From Nitrospirillum sp034653355 (lineage in GTDB: Bacteria; Pseudomonadota; Alphaproteobacteria; Azospirillales; Azospirillaceae), in assembly GCF_034653355.1 (NCBI RefSeq), contig NZ_JAYEER010000004.1:992001-1056000 (forward strand): a stretch of DNA of 64,000 nt. The letters are read 5' to 3'. The notes beneath the pieces were generated by a model, which did no database searches, was not told the origin of the DNA, and worked only from the letters and a program-made list of their open reading frames with translations. The position numbers and the translations under genes were made by a program. This document shows positions 7,472 through 15,547 of the stretch, in pieces. Position 1 is the stretch's first letter. Every line of letters begins with the position of its first letter.

Positions 7472-8236
7472 ATGCGGGGCGGCAACAGCCACCCCTTGCC
7501 GATCCTGGTCTTGCTGGCTTGTGCCGCCTGCGCCGGGCCGCCGGCGGGTGAGACGGCCGCCCCGCCAGTCAAAGTACCGTTGGTCACCTCTTCCTTGCCC
7601 ACCGCCGACCTGACCCCTGATCCGGCCTTGGGCAAGGCCCTGCGCGAGGGACTGCTAGCGGTTCGGGCGGGGGACCCGCGCCGGGCGGTGAACGCCTATT
7701 TCGATCCGGTCATCAACATCTACGAAGCGCGCTACCGGGCCGCGCCGGGGCGCCTCTACTGTGCCCGCAGCATGGAAGAGGCTGCCCGCTACATGAAGGA
7801 CGCCCTGCGGGCCCATCAGCCGGCACGGGTGGTGGAGGCGGGACTGGTCCTGGCTTATGTCTACCGGGCCCGGGAACTGATGATACTGGATGATCCGGTG
7901 GCGGCGCAGGCCGGGCTGGAGCGGGCGCGCGTCCTCTCACCCGCCAACGCGGCCGTGCTGGTGCAACTGGGGGCCGCATACAAAGCGCAGAACAAGACAC
8001 CGCAGGCGCTGGAAGCCTACCAGGCTGCGGTGGAGTCGGTCGACCTGTCGCCATCGGAGACCAAGGAGAGGGAGACCATCGACGCCTTCTATGGCCTGGG
8101 CAGCACCTATGTCGCCCTTGGCCGGCTGGACGAGGCGGAGGCGACCTACCGGCGCTGTCTTAAGGTGCTGCCCGGCAATGCCCTGGCAGAGATGGAACTG
8201 AAAGAGATTCAGCGCCAACGGACCCAAGGCCGCTGA
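7472..8236 (+). CDS. TPR lipoprotein, paralogue of the preceding gene
   Basis: The product is 254 aa. The N-terminus has a short hydrophobic stretch followed by a lipobox-like Cys (LVLLACAAC), suggesting an outer-membrane lipoprotein. The body aligns with its neighbour: 'YEARYR...LYCARS' mirrors 'YDARYK...VYCGST', and both end in a TPR unit with a Cys ('ATYRRCLKVLPGNALAEMEL'). The pair therefore arose by tandem duplication. The start at 7472 lies 2 nt after the upstream stop, indicating translational coupling. An earlier in-frame start at 7379 would remove the signal sequence. Confidence 0.8.
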   Translation: MRGGNSHPLPILVLLACAACAGPPAGETAAPPVKVPLVTSSLPTADLTPDPALGKALREGLLAVRAGDPRRAVNAYFDPVINIYEARYRAAPGRLYCARSMEEAARYMKDALRAHQPARVVEAGLVLAYVYRARELMILDDPVAAQAGLERARVLSPANAAVLVQLGAAYKAQNKTPQALEAYQAAVESVDLSPSETKERETIDAFYGLGSTYVALGRLDEAEATYRRCLKVLPGNALAEMELKEIQRQRTQGR

Positions 8237-8342
8237 TCAGGTCTCTTCATCCCCGCCAATAAGACGCTCAAGGATTACTCGGGTTTCTCAAGAGTCTGTC
8301 GCTGGCACAGTGGCGGCAACCGTCAAACCTGGGAGCCCGTCC

Positions 8343-9041
8343 ATGACCCATTCCGCCGAACCCACCCTGACCCAGCTGTTCGCCGACCTGCACGCCCACC
8401 GGGTGGCGACCATGGATCCGGCCCAGCTGCAGATCAACATCGACCAGCGGCGGGAATTGGTGGAGACGGTGGATCGCGCCGCCTTCGTTCGGCCGGGCGA
8501 CCGGCTGGTGGGCGAGGTGCTGCAGGATGTGGAGGGCGGCACGCTGCACCTGGGCGCATTGCTGGCCCGGGGGCCGGTGGCGCTGGTCTTTTTCCGCTTC
8601 GCCACCTGTCCGGCCTGCAACATCGCGCTGCCCTATTACCAGCGCCATCTGGAGCCGGGCCTGCGGGCCCTGGGCATCCAGCTGGTGGCGGTCAGTCCCC
8701 AGGTGCCGGAGCGGCTGGTGGACATCAAGCGCCGCCACGACCTGACCTTCATCGTCGCCAGCGACCGCGACAACACCCTGGGCCGTCGCCTGGGCATCGT
8801 CTTCACCGCCAACGCCGCCTCCCAGGCCAGCCAGTTGGCCAAGGGCACCTCGTTGGGTGAGGTCACGGGCACCGGCACCTGGGACCTGCCCATGCCCGCC
8901 GTGCTGCTGCTGGACCGCGATGGTGTGGTGCGCTACGCCGACGTCACCCCGGATTGGCTGGCGCGGACGGAGCCCGGCCCCATTCTGCAGGCCGCGCGCA
9001 CCCTGGCGTTCCAGGATGCCGCCCGCCGCGCGGCCGAATAG
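8343..9041 (+). CDS. Peroxiredoxin-like AhpC/TSA family protein
   Basis: The product is 232 aa with a thioredoxin fold and a CPAC motif at residues 89-92 (FATCPACN), followed by 'LVAVSPQ' and 'IVASDRDNTLGRRLGI' typical of AhpC/TSA redoxin proteins. A helical N-terminal ~60 residues precedes the domain. The dithiol CxxC resembles thioredoxin-type or bacterioferritin-comigratory-like redoxins rather than a 2-Cys AhpC. No signal peptide is seen, so it is probably cytosolic. The start at 8343 follows GGGAGCCCGTCC. Confidence 0.85.
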   Translation: MTHSAEPTLTQLFADLHAHRVATMDPAQLQINIDQRRELVETVDRAAFVRPGDRLVGEVLQDVEGGTLHLGALLARGPVALVFFRFATCPACNIALPYYQRHLEPGLRALGIQLVAVSPQVPERLVDIKRRHDLTFIVASDRDNTLGRRLGIVFTANAASQASQLAKGTSLGEVTGTGTWDLPMPAVLLLDRDGVVRYADVTPDWLARTEPGPILQAARTLAFQDAARRAAE

Positions 9042-9048
9042 GCACCCA

Positions 9049-9657
9049 TCATCCCTGGACCAAGCGCGCCCCGTCGCCGCGCGGTGACGGGCGCGGCAGA
9101 TCTTCCGCCGCCAGGCGCACGGTGGCGACGGTGAGCGGGGTCACGGCCAGGGTCAGCAGCACATAGACGCCGCCGATGGCCAGGACGTAACCGGGCATGG
9201 TGCCCAGTTGCCGTACGCCCCAGCCCACCAGGTCGCCCAGGGGGCCGGGGCCGTCCTCCGCCAGGCTCCAGTTGTTGGCGGCGGCGAGCCCGCGCAGGGC
9301 CACGAAGGCCTGGGCATAGGCGATGGCATGCAGGGGGGCGCGGTCCAACCGTCGCCACGGGTTGACGTAGAACCGCAGGAAGGAGCGTCGCGGCCGGCGC
9401 AACCAGCGCGGTTCCACGTCATGGGCATGCGCGATGCCGAAGAGATAGAGCGCGGTCAGGAAGACGGCGCCCAGGCCGGTGGCGATCCAGGAGCGCGCCA
9501 GGGCTAAGCCGTCCGGCGCCGCCAGGAAGCTGTTGCCCTCATGCACGCCATAGGCGCGCAATGCCAACAACGTCGTCCAGATGTCGGCGCCGCTGGCCAG
9601 CAGATAGGCGAGCAGGTATTGCAGGGCGGATAAGGCCAGGCGGCCGCGTCGGGTCAT
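9049..9657 (-). CDS. Integral membrane protein coupled to MerR regulator
   Basis: The product is 202 aa with about four hydrophobic segments, including residues ~8-30, 52-75 and a C-terminal segment 'YVLAIGGVYVLLTLAV'. 'ADIWTTLLALRAYGVHEGN' near the N-terminus resembles membrane proteins of the DUF5658 type (D..TT..L..G..E.N), but I would not assign it firmly. Its ATG overlaps the MerR stop as ATGA, so the two are translationally coupled and this is likely a target or partner of that regulator. Function unknown. Confidence 0.75.
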   Translation of the reverse strand: MTRRGRLALSALQYLLAYLLASGADIWTTLLALRAYGVHEGNSFLAAPDGLALARSWIATGLGAVFLTALYLFGIAHAHDVEPRWLRRPRRSFLRFYVNPWRRLDRAPLHAIAYAQAFVALRGLAAANNWSLAEDGPGPLGDLVGWGVRQLGTMPGYVLAIGGVYVLLTLAVTPLTVATVRLAAEDLPRPSPRGDGARLVQG

Positions 9658-10484
9658 GCTTTCTCTCCCGGCAAGGACGTGGGGGGCGTGGTGGCCAACG
9701 CTTCGGTCAGGAAGGTGAAGGCGGCCGACAGGGGGGAGGCGGTCTGGAAGTCCTGGGCCAGTTGCCGCATGTCGCTTCCGAAGGTGGCGGACAGCGCCTC
9801 GCCGTCGGCTTCCCCCACCAGGGCGACGATCTCCCGCCACTCCCGCGCCAGATCCCGCACGGCTGGTGACGCGGCGGTGTGGTTGGCCTGGCGCAGGCGG
9901 TCGGCGGTGGTCAGCGCCTGGGAGATGCGGTGGCGCAAGGTGGGCAGATCCACGCCCGTGCCCTTCAGCCGTTCCGCCATCGACAGGCGCAGGCGGGCGA
10001 TCTCCGGCTCCAGGCCCCGGCTCTCCACCAACTCGATCAGCAGGCGGCGCACGTCGTCGGTGGTCAGCGTCTGGGGGGCGGTGGCCTGGCGGGCCAGGTC
10101 GATCAGTTCATCCACCGACAGGGGCACGCCCGCTGCCAGGCGCTGGCGGGCGTGCGTCACGGCGTCCAAGCGCTGGCGCAGGGCCGCGATCTGGTTCTCC
10201 AGATGGCGGCTTTGCAGGCCCAGGATCTGGATGAGGTCGGCGCCATCGCCGGCCAGCACCTCGCCGATCTGGCGTAGCGACAGGCCCAGGCCTTTCAGCG
10301 CCAGGATCTGGTGCAGCCGCGCCAAGTCCTCGCGGGTGTAGCGGCGCCAGCCGCCGGCGCGCCGTTCGGGCGTCAGCAGGCCGGCGCGTTCATAGACGCG
10401 CAGCGCCTTGGGCGTGACGCCCAGTTTGGCGGCGACGTCGCCGGGGCCGAGGCCGGCGATGGCGGGGGGCTTTCTCTGGTCCAT
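9654..10484 (-). CDS. MerR family regulator with C-terminal ligand domain
   Basis: The product is 276 aa. An N-terminal winged helix of the MerR type ('AAKLGVTPKALRVYERAGLL', 'RYTREDLARLHQI', 'LSLRQIGEVL') is followed by a long dimerising coiled coil (about residues 85-125). A helical C-terminal ~130 residues resembles the TipAS-like drug-binding class ('AVRDLAREWREIVALVGE'). No metal-binding Cys cluster is seen, so it probably senses an organic ligand. The start at 10484 falls at the predicted transcription start of its own MerR-type promoter, suggesting a leaderless, autoregulated transcript. It is coupled to a downstream membrane protein. Confidence 0.88.
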   Translation of the reverse strand: MDQRKPPAIAGLGPGDVAAKLGVTPKALRVYERAGLLTPERRAGGWRRYTREDLARLHQILALKGLGLSLRQIGEVLAGDGADLIQILGLQSRHLENQIAALRQRLDAVTHARQRLAAGVPLSVDELIDLARQATAPQTLTTDDVRRLLIELVESRGLEPEIARLRLSMAERLKGTGVDLPTLRHRISQALTTADRLRQANHTAASPAVRDLAREWREIVALVGEADGEALSATFGSDMRQLAQDFQTASPLSAAFTFLTEALATTPPTSLPGEKA

Positions 10485-10490
10485 AAGGTC

Positions 10491-10521
10491 AGCGTAGAAC
10501 CGGACCCAAGGTCCGGTGCAA
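10491..10521 (-). promoter_or_regulatory. MerR-type promoter and operator, 19-bp spacer
   Basis: On the minus strand a -35 TTGCAC (10521-10516) and a -10 TACGCT (10496-10491) are separated by 19 bp. The spacer region carries a perfect inverted repeat ACCGGACC-CAA-GGTCCGGT (10499-10517). The over-long spacer with a central palindrome is the hallmark of promoters that MerR proteins activate by untwisting DNA. The predicted +1 is at or within a base or two of the merR ATG. Confidence 0.8.
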
Positions 10522-10611
10522 GCGCCTCTTGCCATCATTCCGCACGATCCGCTAAACCGGCGCCGCATGGGCCGCCTGCGGCCGGCGCTGGCCCGAGGTC
10601 TGCGGTTTCCG

Positions 10612-10639
10612 TTGACTTGGCTGGCGTCGTGCTTATAGT
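10612..10639 (+). promoter_or_regulatory. Strong housekeeping promoter of rpsD
   Basis: TTGACT (10612-10617) and TATAGT (10634-10639) are separated by 16 bp. This is an unusually good match to the sigma-70 consensus for a GC-rich genome, as expected for a ribosomal protein gene. It leaves a leader of about 140 nt containing a short inverted repeat (CCTTCCC...GGGAAGG near 10644-10662) that could take part in autoregulation by S4, though no known motif was recognised. Confidence 0.7.
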
Positions 10640-10785
10640 GCCGGCCTTCCCTTCCCGGGAAGGTGGGTCCGGGGGATCTCTCCCCTTGTCCCCGTCCCTG
10701 GGCTCCGATCCGGATTTATGCCGGAGGGGGCGCCATGGAACTACCGGGACAACAAGCCGCGACAGCGGCACTCTGGAGCTTAGAG

Positions 10786-11400
10786 ATGAGCAAGCGTTTA
10801 GAGTCCAAGTACAAGATTGACCGCCGCCTCGGCGTCAACCTCTGGGGCCGTGCCAAGAGCCCGGTCAACCGCCGCGAATACGGCCCCGGCCAGCACGGCC
10901 AGCGCCGCAAGAAGCCGTCCGACTTCGGCCTGCAGCTGATGGCCAAGCAGAAGCTGAAGGGCTACTACGCCAACATCGGCGAGCGCCAGTTCCGCCGCAT
11001 CTACCAGGAAGCCGTCCGTCGCAAGGGCGACACCGGCGAGAACCTGATTCAGCTGCTGGAGCGTCGTCTGGACGCTGTGGTCTACCGCATGAAGTTCGCG
11101 CCGACGCCGTTCGCGTCGCGCCAGATCATCAACCACGGCCACATCCTGGTGAACGGCAAGCGCCTGAACATCGCCTCCTACCGCGTGAAGGACGGCGACG
11201 TGATCGAGGTCCGTCAGAAGGCCAAGCAGTTCGCCATCATCCTGGAGGCCGTCGCCTCGGGTGAGCGCGACGTCCCCGAATACGTGCAGGTCGACACCGG
11301 CGCGCTGAAGGGCACCTTCGTCCGCGCCCCGAACCTGGCCGACGTGCCGTACCCGGTGACCATGGAACCGAACCTGGTGGTCGAGTACTACTCGCGCTGA
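10786..11400 (+). CDS. rpsD: 30S ribosomal protein S4
   Basis: The product is 204 aa and matches bacterial S4 throughout: MSKRLESKYKIDRRLGVNLW at the start, the 'YGPGQHGQRRKK' loop, the S4 RNA-binding domain 'LERRLDAVVYRMKFA...QIINHGHILVNGKRLNI', and a C-terminal 'NLVVEYYSR'. S4 binds 16S rRNA early in small-subunit assembly. The gene stands alone here with its own promoter and a strong terminator, the usual alphaproteobacterial arrangement away from the alpha operon. CTGGAG upstream of 10786 is a fair RBS. Confidence 0.98.
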   Translation: MSKRLESKYKIDRRLGVNLWGRAKSPVNRREYGPGQHGQRRKKPSDFGLQLMAKQKLKGYYANIGERQFRRIYQEAVRRKGDTGENLIQLLERRLDAVVYRMKFAPTPFASRQIINHGHILVNGKRLNIASYRVKDGDVIEVRQKAKQFAIILEAVASGERDVPEYVQVDTGALKGTFVRAPNLADVPYPVTMEPNLVVEYYSR

Positions 11401-11430
11401 TCCAGGGGCCTTCGGGAACCGACAAGATCA

Positions 11431-11460
11431 GGCCGCGTCCTTCGGGACGCGGCCTTTTCT
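11431..11460 (+). terminator. Rho-independent terminator of rpsD
   Basis: A perfect 10-bp stem GGCCGCGTCC/GGACGCGGCC (11431-11440 and 11445-11454) has a TTCG tetraloop and is followed by TTTTCTTTT. It lies 31 nt after the rpsD stop. Confidence 0.95.
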
Positions 11461-11474
11461 TTTGGCGCTCGCGG

Positions 11475-12029
11475 TCAGGTGCGCGAGCGCGTGTGGGGCA
11501 TCATGCGATCCATGATCCGATCGCGCCACAGCACGACATGGGCGGCAACGGCGGCCACGTGCAGGCCCACCAGGACCAGCAGCACGGTCACCAGAGCCTC
11601 ATGCATTTCCCCAAGCGCCCGCCCGGTGGGCGAGCCCGTGGCCACCAGCGCCGGCAGGTCCACGCCGCCGAACAGCGTCACCTGCCAGCCGCGGCGGGAG
11701 GCGTCGGCCCAGCCTGTGAGCACCAGCGAGAAAACCAGAAGGTAGAGCAGGCCGTGGACGGCCGCCGCCGCCTTCTCCTGCCACGCCGGCAGGCTTGGAT
11801 CGCCCGGCGGCTGGGGCGTCAGCACCCGCCAACCCAGACGCAAGGCCATGACCGCGCCGATGGCCACGCCGAACGACAGGTGCAGGTTGACCAGGCCTTC
11901 CGGCGGCATGCCGCGACGCAGTTCCGGCATGGTCCAGCCCAGCGCGTACTGCACCACCAGCAGGCCCACCACCAGCCAGTGGAATCCCTTCATGGCGCTG
12001 CCGTATTCGGTCAAGGGTTCGCGTTTCAT
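11475..12029 (-). CDS. Cytochrome b561 family membrane protein
   Basis: The product is 184 aa with four transmembrane helices. Candidate haem b ligands are His residues in 'GFHWLVV', 'NLHLSFG', 'VHGLLYLL' and 'GLHVAAVAAHVV'. Bacterial cytochrome b561 proteins carry electrons from the quinone pool, often to superoxide. The start at 12029 has an excellent AAGGAGGAAACAG site. It lies 18 nt downstream of the P-type ATPase gene on the same strand, so both are likely in one transcript, which is an unusual pairing. Confidence 0.9.
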   Translation of the reverse strand: MKREPLTEYGSAMKGFHWLVVGLLVVQYALGWTMPELRRGMPPEGLVNLHLSFGVAIGAVMALRLGWRVLTPQPPGDPSLPAWQEKAAAAVHGLLYLLVFSLVLTGWADASRRGWQVTLFGGVDLPALVATGSPTGRALGEMHEALVTVLLVLVGLHVAAVAAHVVLWRDRIMDRMMPHTRSRT

Positions 12030-12047
12030 CTGTTTCCTCCTTCAAGG

Positions 12048-14582
12048 TCAACGGCGCAGGTGATCGGCCCAAAGGGGCTTCACCATCTCCAGGGTCAGCA
12101 CCATGACGGCGGCGGCGGCGAGCGTGACGGCCAGATCGTCGGCATGCAGGGGGCCGAAGGCGAACAGGGCGGCCGCGGGCGGCCAGGCCAGGGTGGCCGC
12201 CATCACCACCACCATCACCGCCAGCACCGTCCATAGCGCGGCGTTGGGCCGGAGCAGCGCCGTCAGGGGCGAGGCGGCGAAGGAACGATTGACCAGCACC
12301 AGGCCGAAATTGATCAGCATCAGGGCGACGAAGGCCAGGGCGCGGGCCTGGTCCGCCGGCATGCCCCCATTCAGCGCCGCCACGAACAGCAACGCGACGA
12401 TGGCGAAGGCGACGATGCCCTGGGCCAGGCTCCACAGGACGAGGGCGCGGGAGAACAGGGTGCTGCCCGGCGGGCGTGGCGGTCGGCGCATGATGTCCGC
12501 CTCCGACCGTTCCGCTTCGAAAACGATGGAGCAGACCGGGTCGATCACCATTTCCAGGAAGGCGATGTGCACGGGGGTCAGCAGCAGCGGCAGGTCCAGC
12601 GCCAGCGGCAGCAGCGCCAGGCCGGCAATGGGCACATGGACCGCCAGGATGTACCCCATGGCCTTGCGCAGATTGTCATAGATGCGCCGTCCCAGCCGGA
12701 TGGTGTGGACGATGGACCCGAAGTCGTCGTCCAACAGCACCAGGGACGCCGCCTCGCGCGCCACGTCCGTGCCACGGCCGCCCATGGCGATGCCGATGTC
12801 CGCCGCCTTCAGCGACGGCGCGTCGTTCACGCCATCCCCGGTCATGCCCACGATCTGGCCATCGGCCTGCAGGGCCTTCACGATCGCCAGCTTGTGCGCC
12901 GGCCTGGTGCGGGCGAACAGGGCCGCCCCCCGGATGCGCGCGGCCTGTTCCGGGGGCGGCAGGCCATCCAGTTCCGCCCCGGTGACCAGGGGGCCGTCGG
13001 GCAGGCCGGCCTGGGCGGCGATGGCGCGGGCGGTTTCCGGGTAGTCCCCCGTGATCATCACCACCCGCACGCCCGCCGACAGGCAATCCCGCACCGCCGC
13101 CGGCACTTCCGCCCGCAGCGGATCGCTGAAAGCCACCAGGCCCAGCAGGCGGCAGGGATAATCGCGGCGGTCGGCGGGCAGGGGGGCTGCCGCCTCGCCG
13201 CCGGCGACGGCCAGCACGCGCATGCCCTCGCCGGCCAGGCCGTCCACCGCGCGCAACATCGCGGCATGCCTCTCCCCATCCAGCCGGCACAGCGCCGCCA
13301 CCGCCTCCGGCGCGCCCTTGACCGCCACGACGGCCGCGCCCCCCGGCGGCTGCCAGACCTGGGTAACCGCCGGCAGGCCTGGCTCCAGCCCATGTTCCCG
13401 CGCCAGGACCCAGGAACAATCCGGTGGCGCCACGCCCAGGCTGTCGCCCAAGTCGCGGAAGGCGCGTTCCATGGGGTCGAACGGGGTGGGGGCGCTGGCC
13501 AGGATGCCATGCCATACCAGGATGCGGATGGCGCTGGCGGCGTTTTCGTCCCCTGGCGTCAACCGCCGCGCCAGGTCGCCGGCATCCCGCACCTCGGCGA
13601 TGGCCATGCGGTTCTGCGTCAGGGTTCCGGTCTTGTCCGTGCACAGCACCGTGGCGGCGCCCAACGCCTCGATGGCGGCCGCGCGCCGGGTCAGCACCCG
13701 CGCCCGCGACAAGCGCCACGCCCCCATGACCATGAACACGGTCAGCACCAGGGGAAACTCCTCCGGTATCATCGACATGGTCACGGCCAGCCCGGCGAGC
13801 GCGCCTTGCAGCCAGCTTCCCCGCGCCAAGCCGTACAGCACCATGACCAGGACGCTGACGGCCAGTCCGGCCACGGCCACGCCGCGGACCAGGCGCCGCG
13901 TTTGCCGGTTCAGGCGCGTCGGCTCCGGATGGATGCCGCCGAGGGCCAGCCCGATCTTGCCGATTTCGCTGTGGCGGCCCGTGGCGACGGTGGCGCCGCA
14001 ACCGCGGCCACGCACCACCAGGGTGCCGGAAAAGGCCAGGGGCAGGTCGTCGCCCCCGGGGGCGGCCGCGCAGACCTCCGGCCCGCCGGGCCGCTTGCGC
14101 ACCGGCGCGGATTCACCGGTCAATCGGGATTCGTCGACCTCCAGATCCTGGGCGGACAGGAGGTGGATGTCGGCCGGCACCCGGTCGCCTTCCTCCAGGA
14201 ACACGATGTCGCCGGGCACGACCTCCCGTCCCGGAATGCGCACGCGCGCGCCATCACGCAGCACTTGAGCCCGGGGACTGGTCAGCGTGCGCAGCGTGTC
14301 CAGCACGCGCTCGCTCCGGCTTTCCTGGGCGGCGGCGATGCCGACCGACGCGGTGGCGAAGGCCAGCAGCATCAGACCTTCACGCAGGTCGCCGAGCACC
14401 AGGTAGATAAGGGCGCTGGCCACCAGCAGGCCGAACATGGGTTCGGCCAGGATACCCAGCAGGATGCGGAGGAAGGGGCGCCTGTCCGGCCGGGGCAGTT
14501 CGTTGTAGCCCTCGGACACCAGCCGCCGTGCCGCTTCCGTGGCGGACAATCCGGCGGTCGGAACTGGGTCGCGCGGCATCAT
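12048..14582 (-). CDS. P-type cation-transporting ATPase (P2-like)
   Basis: The product is 844 aa, the size of P2-type ATPases. In order it shows a cation-ATPase N-terminal region ('SATEAARRLVSEGYNELP'), the actuator motif TGES, the M4 motif PEEFPLV, the phosphorylation site DKTGTLT, the hinge TGDGVND, and a C-terminal helix bundle with 'EMVIDPVCSIVFE'. No N-terminal heavy-metal domain or CPC motif is present, so Ca2+, Mg2+ or Mn2+ is more likely than Cu or Zn. A possible FNR/FixK box lies about 73 nt upstream. The first or second Met may be the start. Confidence 0.92.
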   Translation of the reverse strand: MMPRDPVPTAGLSATEAARRLVSEGYNELPRPDRRPFLRILLGILAEPMFGLLVASALIYLVLGDLREGLMLLAFATASVGIAAAQESRSERVLDTLRTLTSPRAQVLRDGARVRIPGREVVPGDIVFLEEGDRVPADIHLLSAQDLEVDESRLTGESAPVRKRPGGPEVCAAAPGGDDLPLAFSGTLVVRGRGCGATVATGRHSEIGKIGLALGGIHPEPTRLNRQTRRLVRGVAVAGLAVSVLVMVLYGLARGSWLQGALAGLAVTMSMIPEEFPLVLTVFMVMGAWRLSRARVLTRRAAAIEALGAATVLCTDKTGTLTQNRMAIAEVRDAGDLARRLTPGDENAASAIRILVWHGILASAPTPFDPMERAFRDLGDSLGVAPPDCSWVLAREHGLEPGLPAVTQVWQPPGGAAVVAVKGAPEAVAALCRLDGERHAAMLRAVDGLAGEGMRVLAVAGGEAAAPLPADRRDYPCRLLGLVAFSDPLRAEVPAAVRDCLSAGVRVVMITGDYPETARAIAAQAGLPDGPLVTGAELDGLPPPEQAARIRGAALFARTRPAHKLAIVKALQADGQIVGMTGDGVNDAPSLKAADIGIAMGGRGTDVAREAASLVLLDDDFGSIVHTIRLGRRIYDNLRKAMGYILAVHVPIAGLALLPLALDLPLLLTPVHIAFLEMVIDPVCSIVFEAERSEADIMRRPPRPPGSTLFSRALVLWSLAQGIVAFAIVALLFVAALNGGMPADQARALAFVALMLINFGLVLVNRSFAASPLTALLRPNAALWTVLAVMVVVMAATLAWPPAAALFAFGPLHADDLAVTLAAAAVMVLTLEMVKPLWADHLRR

Positions 14583-14646
14583 GGCACCGGGGGGCGGATA
14601 CGGTGTTCAGGCGGAGGCAGTGTGCCGCGATGCCGGGGCGTGGGCC

Positions 14647-14660
14647 TTGATTCAGGTCAG
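14647..14660. promoter_or_regulatory. Possible FNR/FixK box upstream of P-type ATPase
   Basis: TTGAT-TCAG-GTCAG matches the CRP/FNR-family consensus TTGAT-N4-GTCAA used by alphaproteobacterial FixK/FnrN at 9 of 10 conserved positions. Its centre is about 72 nt upstream of the ATPase ATG, consistent with activation at -41.5 and a ~30-nt leader. It would place the ATPase and cytochrome b561 under low-oxygen control. Confidence 0.5.
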
Positions 14661-14791
14661 GGCGATGGGTGGATACCCGCCGCCCCCGCGCCTCTTTGCC
14701 GCGCGTCCATCTGGGACGTGGCCTTTTCTTTTGAGTGTGGCGATGCGATGCTGCGCCATCCAAGCAGGGACGCCAACCAGAGGGCAGGGGC

Positions 14792-15181
14792 ATGGAACGG
14801 GTCACGGGCATTGGCGGCGTCTTCATGAAGGCGCGGGACGTCAAGGCGCTTAGCGCCTGGTACCGCGATGCCCTGGGCGTGCCGCTCAGCCCGTATTTCG
14901 CCGGCGCCAAATTCAGCTGGCCCGAGGGGCAGCGCCCCGACCGGCCGGGCACCACCGCCTGGAGCCTGTTCCCCGAGGACAGCACCTACTTCGCCCCGTC
15001 CACGGCGCCCTTCATGATCAATTTCCGGGTGGACAACCTGGACGCCATGCTGGCGCAACTGCGGGCCTTCGGCGCCGCCGTGGACGACCGGGTGGAGCAG
15101 AGCGAATTCGGCCGTTTCGGCTGGGTCATGGATCCGGAAGGCAACCGCGTCGAGCTGTGGGAACCGCCGCCGGGCAAGTGA
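14792..15181 (+). CDS. VOC superfamily (glyoxalase-like) protein
   Basis: The product is 129 aa and shows one vicinal-oxygen-chelate module pair: 'GGVFMKARDVKALSAWYRDALGV' at the N-terminus and 'INFRVDNLDAMLAQLRAFGA...GWVMDPEGNRVELWEP' at the C-terminus. VOC proteins include glyoxalase I, dioxygenases and resistance proteins, and small stand-alone members are usually unassigned. The start at 14792 follows GAGGGCAGGGGC. The gene has no obvious operon partner. Confidence 0.87.
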   Translation: MERVTGIGGVFMKARDVKALSAWYRDALGVPLSPYFAGAKFSWPEGQRPDRPGTTAWSLFPEDSTYFAPSTAPFMINFRVDNLDAMLAQLRAFGAAVDDRVEQSEFGRFGWVMDPEGNRVELWEPPPGK

Positions 15182-15547
15182 ACCCTCGGGGTTCCGCGCG
15201 TCTGTCGGCGTTCCGGCCATGCGCCTTGGAATGCCGGGGGGAATGGTCGCGCGCCGTTTGCCTCCCAACCCATCACGAAACCTGTCCGGCTGGCTGCCGG
15301 AGGCGTATGCACGCGCTGGTGGTGGATGAGAGCGTCCGGTTCCAGGACGCAACCTAGGCCAAAATAAATAATCTTCGCAAACATGATTGCGAATATGGGA
15401 ACAGGCCTATAACGATGGTCGTGGTCCGATATTACCTATGGATATTCTCGTAATAAGAATCCTAGACGGAAGAATCCAATTCCGATGCTTAAATAGAGGC
15501 AGGATTTTTCATTCCCCTACGTAACAGGAAAATCACAGAGAGATCCT
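15182..15547. other. Intergenic region, no gene seen
   Basis: These 366 nt between the VOC gene and the sulfotransferase gene hold no coding frame with a family signature. The right half (about 15355-15540) is distinctly AT-rich and is probably the promoter region of the sulfotransferase gene. Confidence 0.6.
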
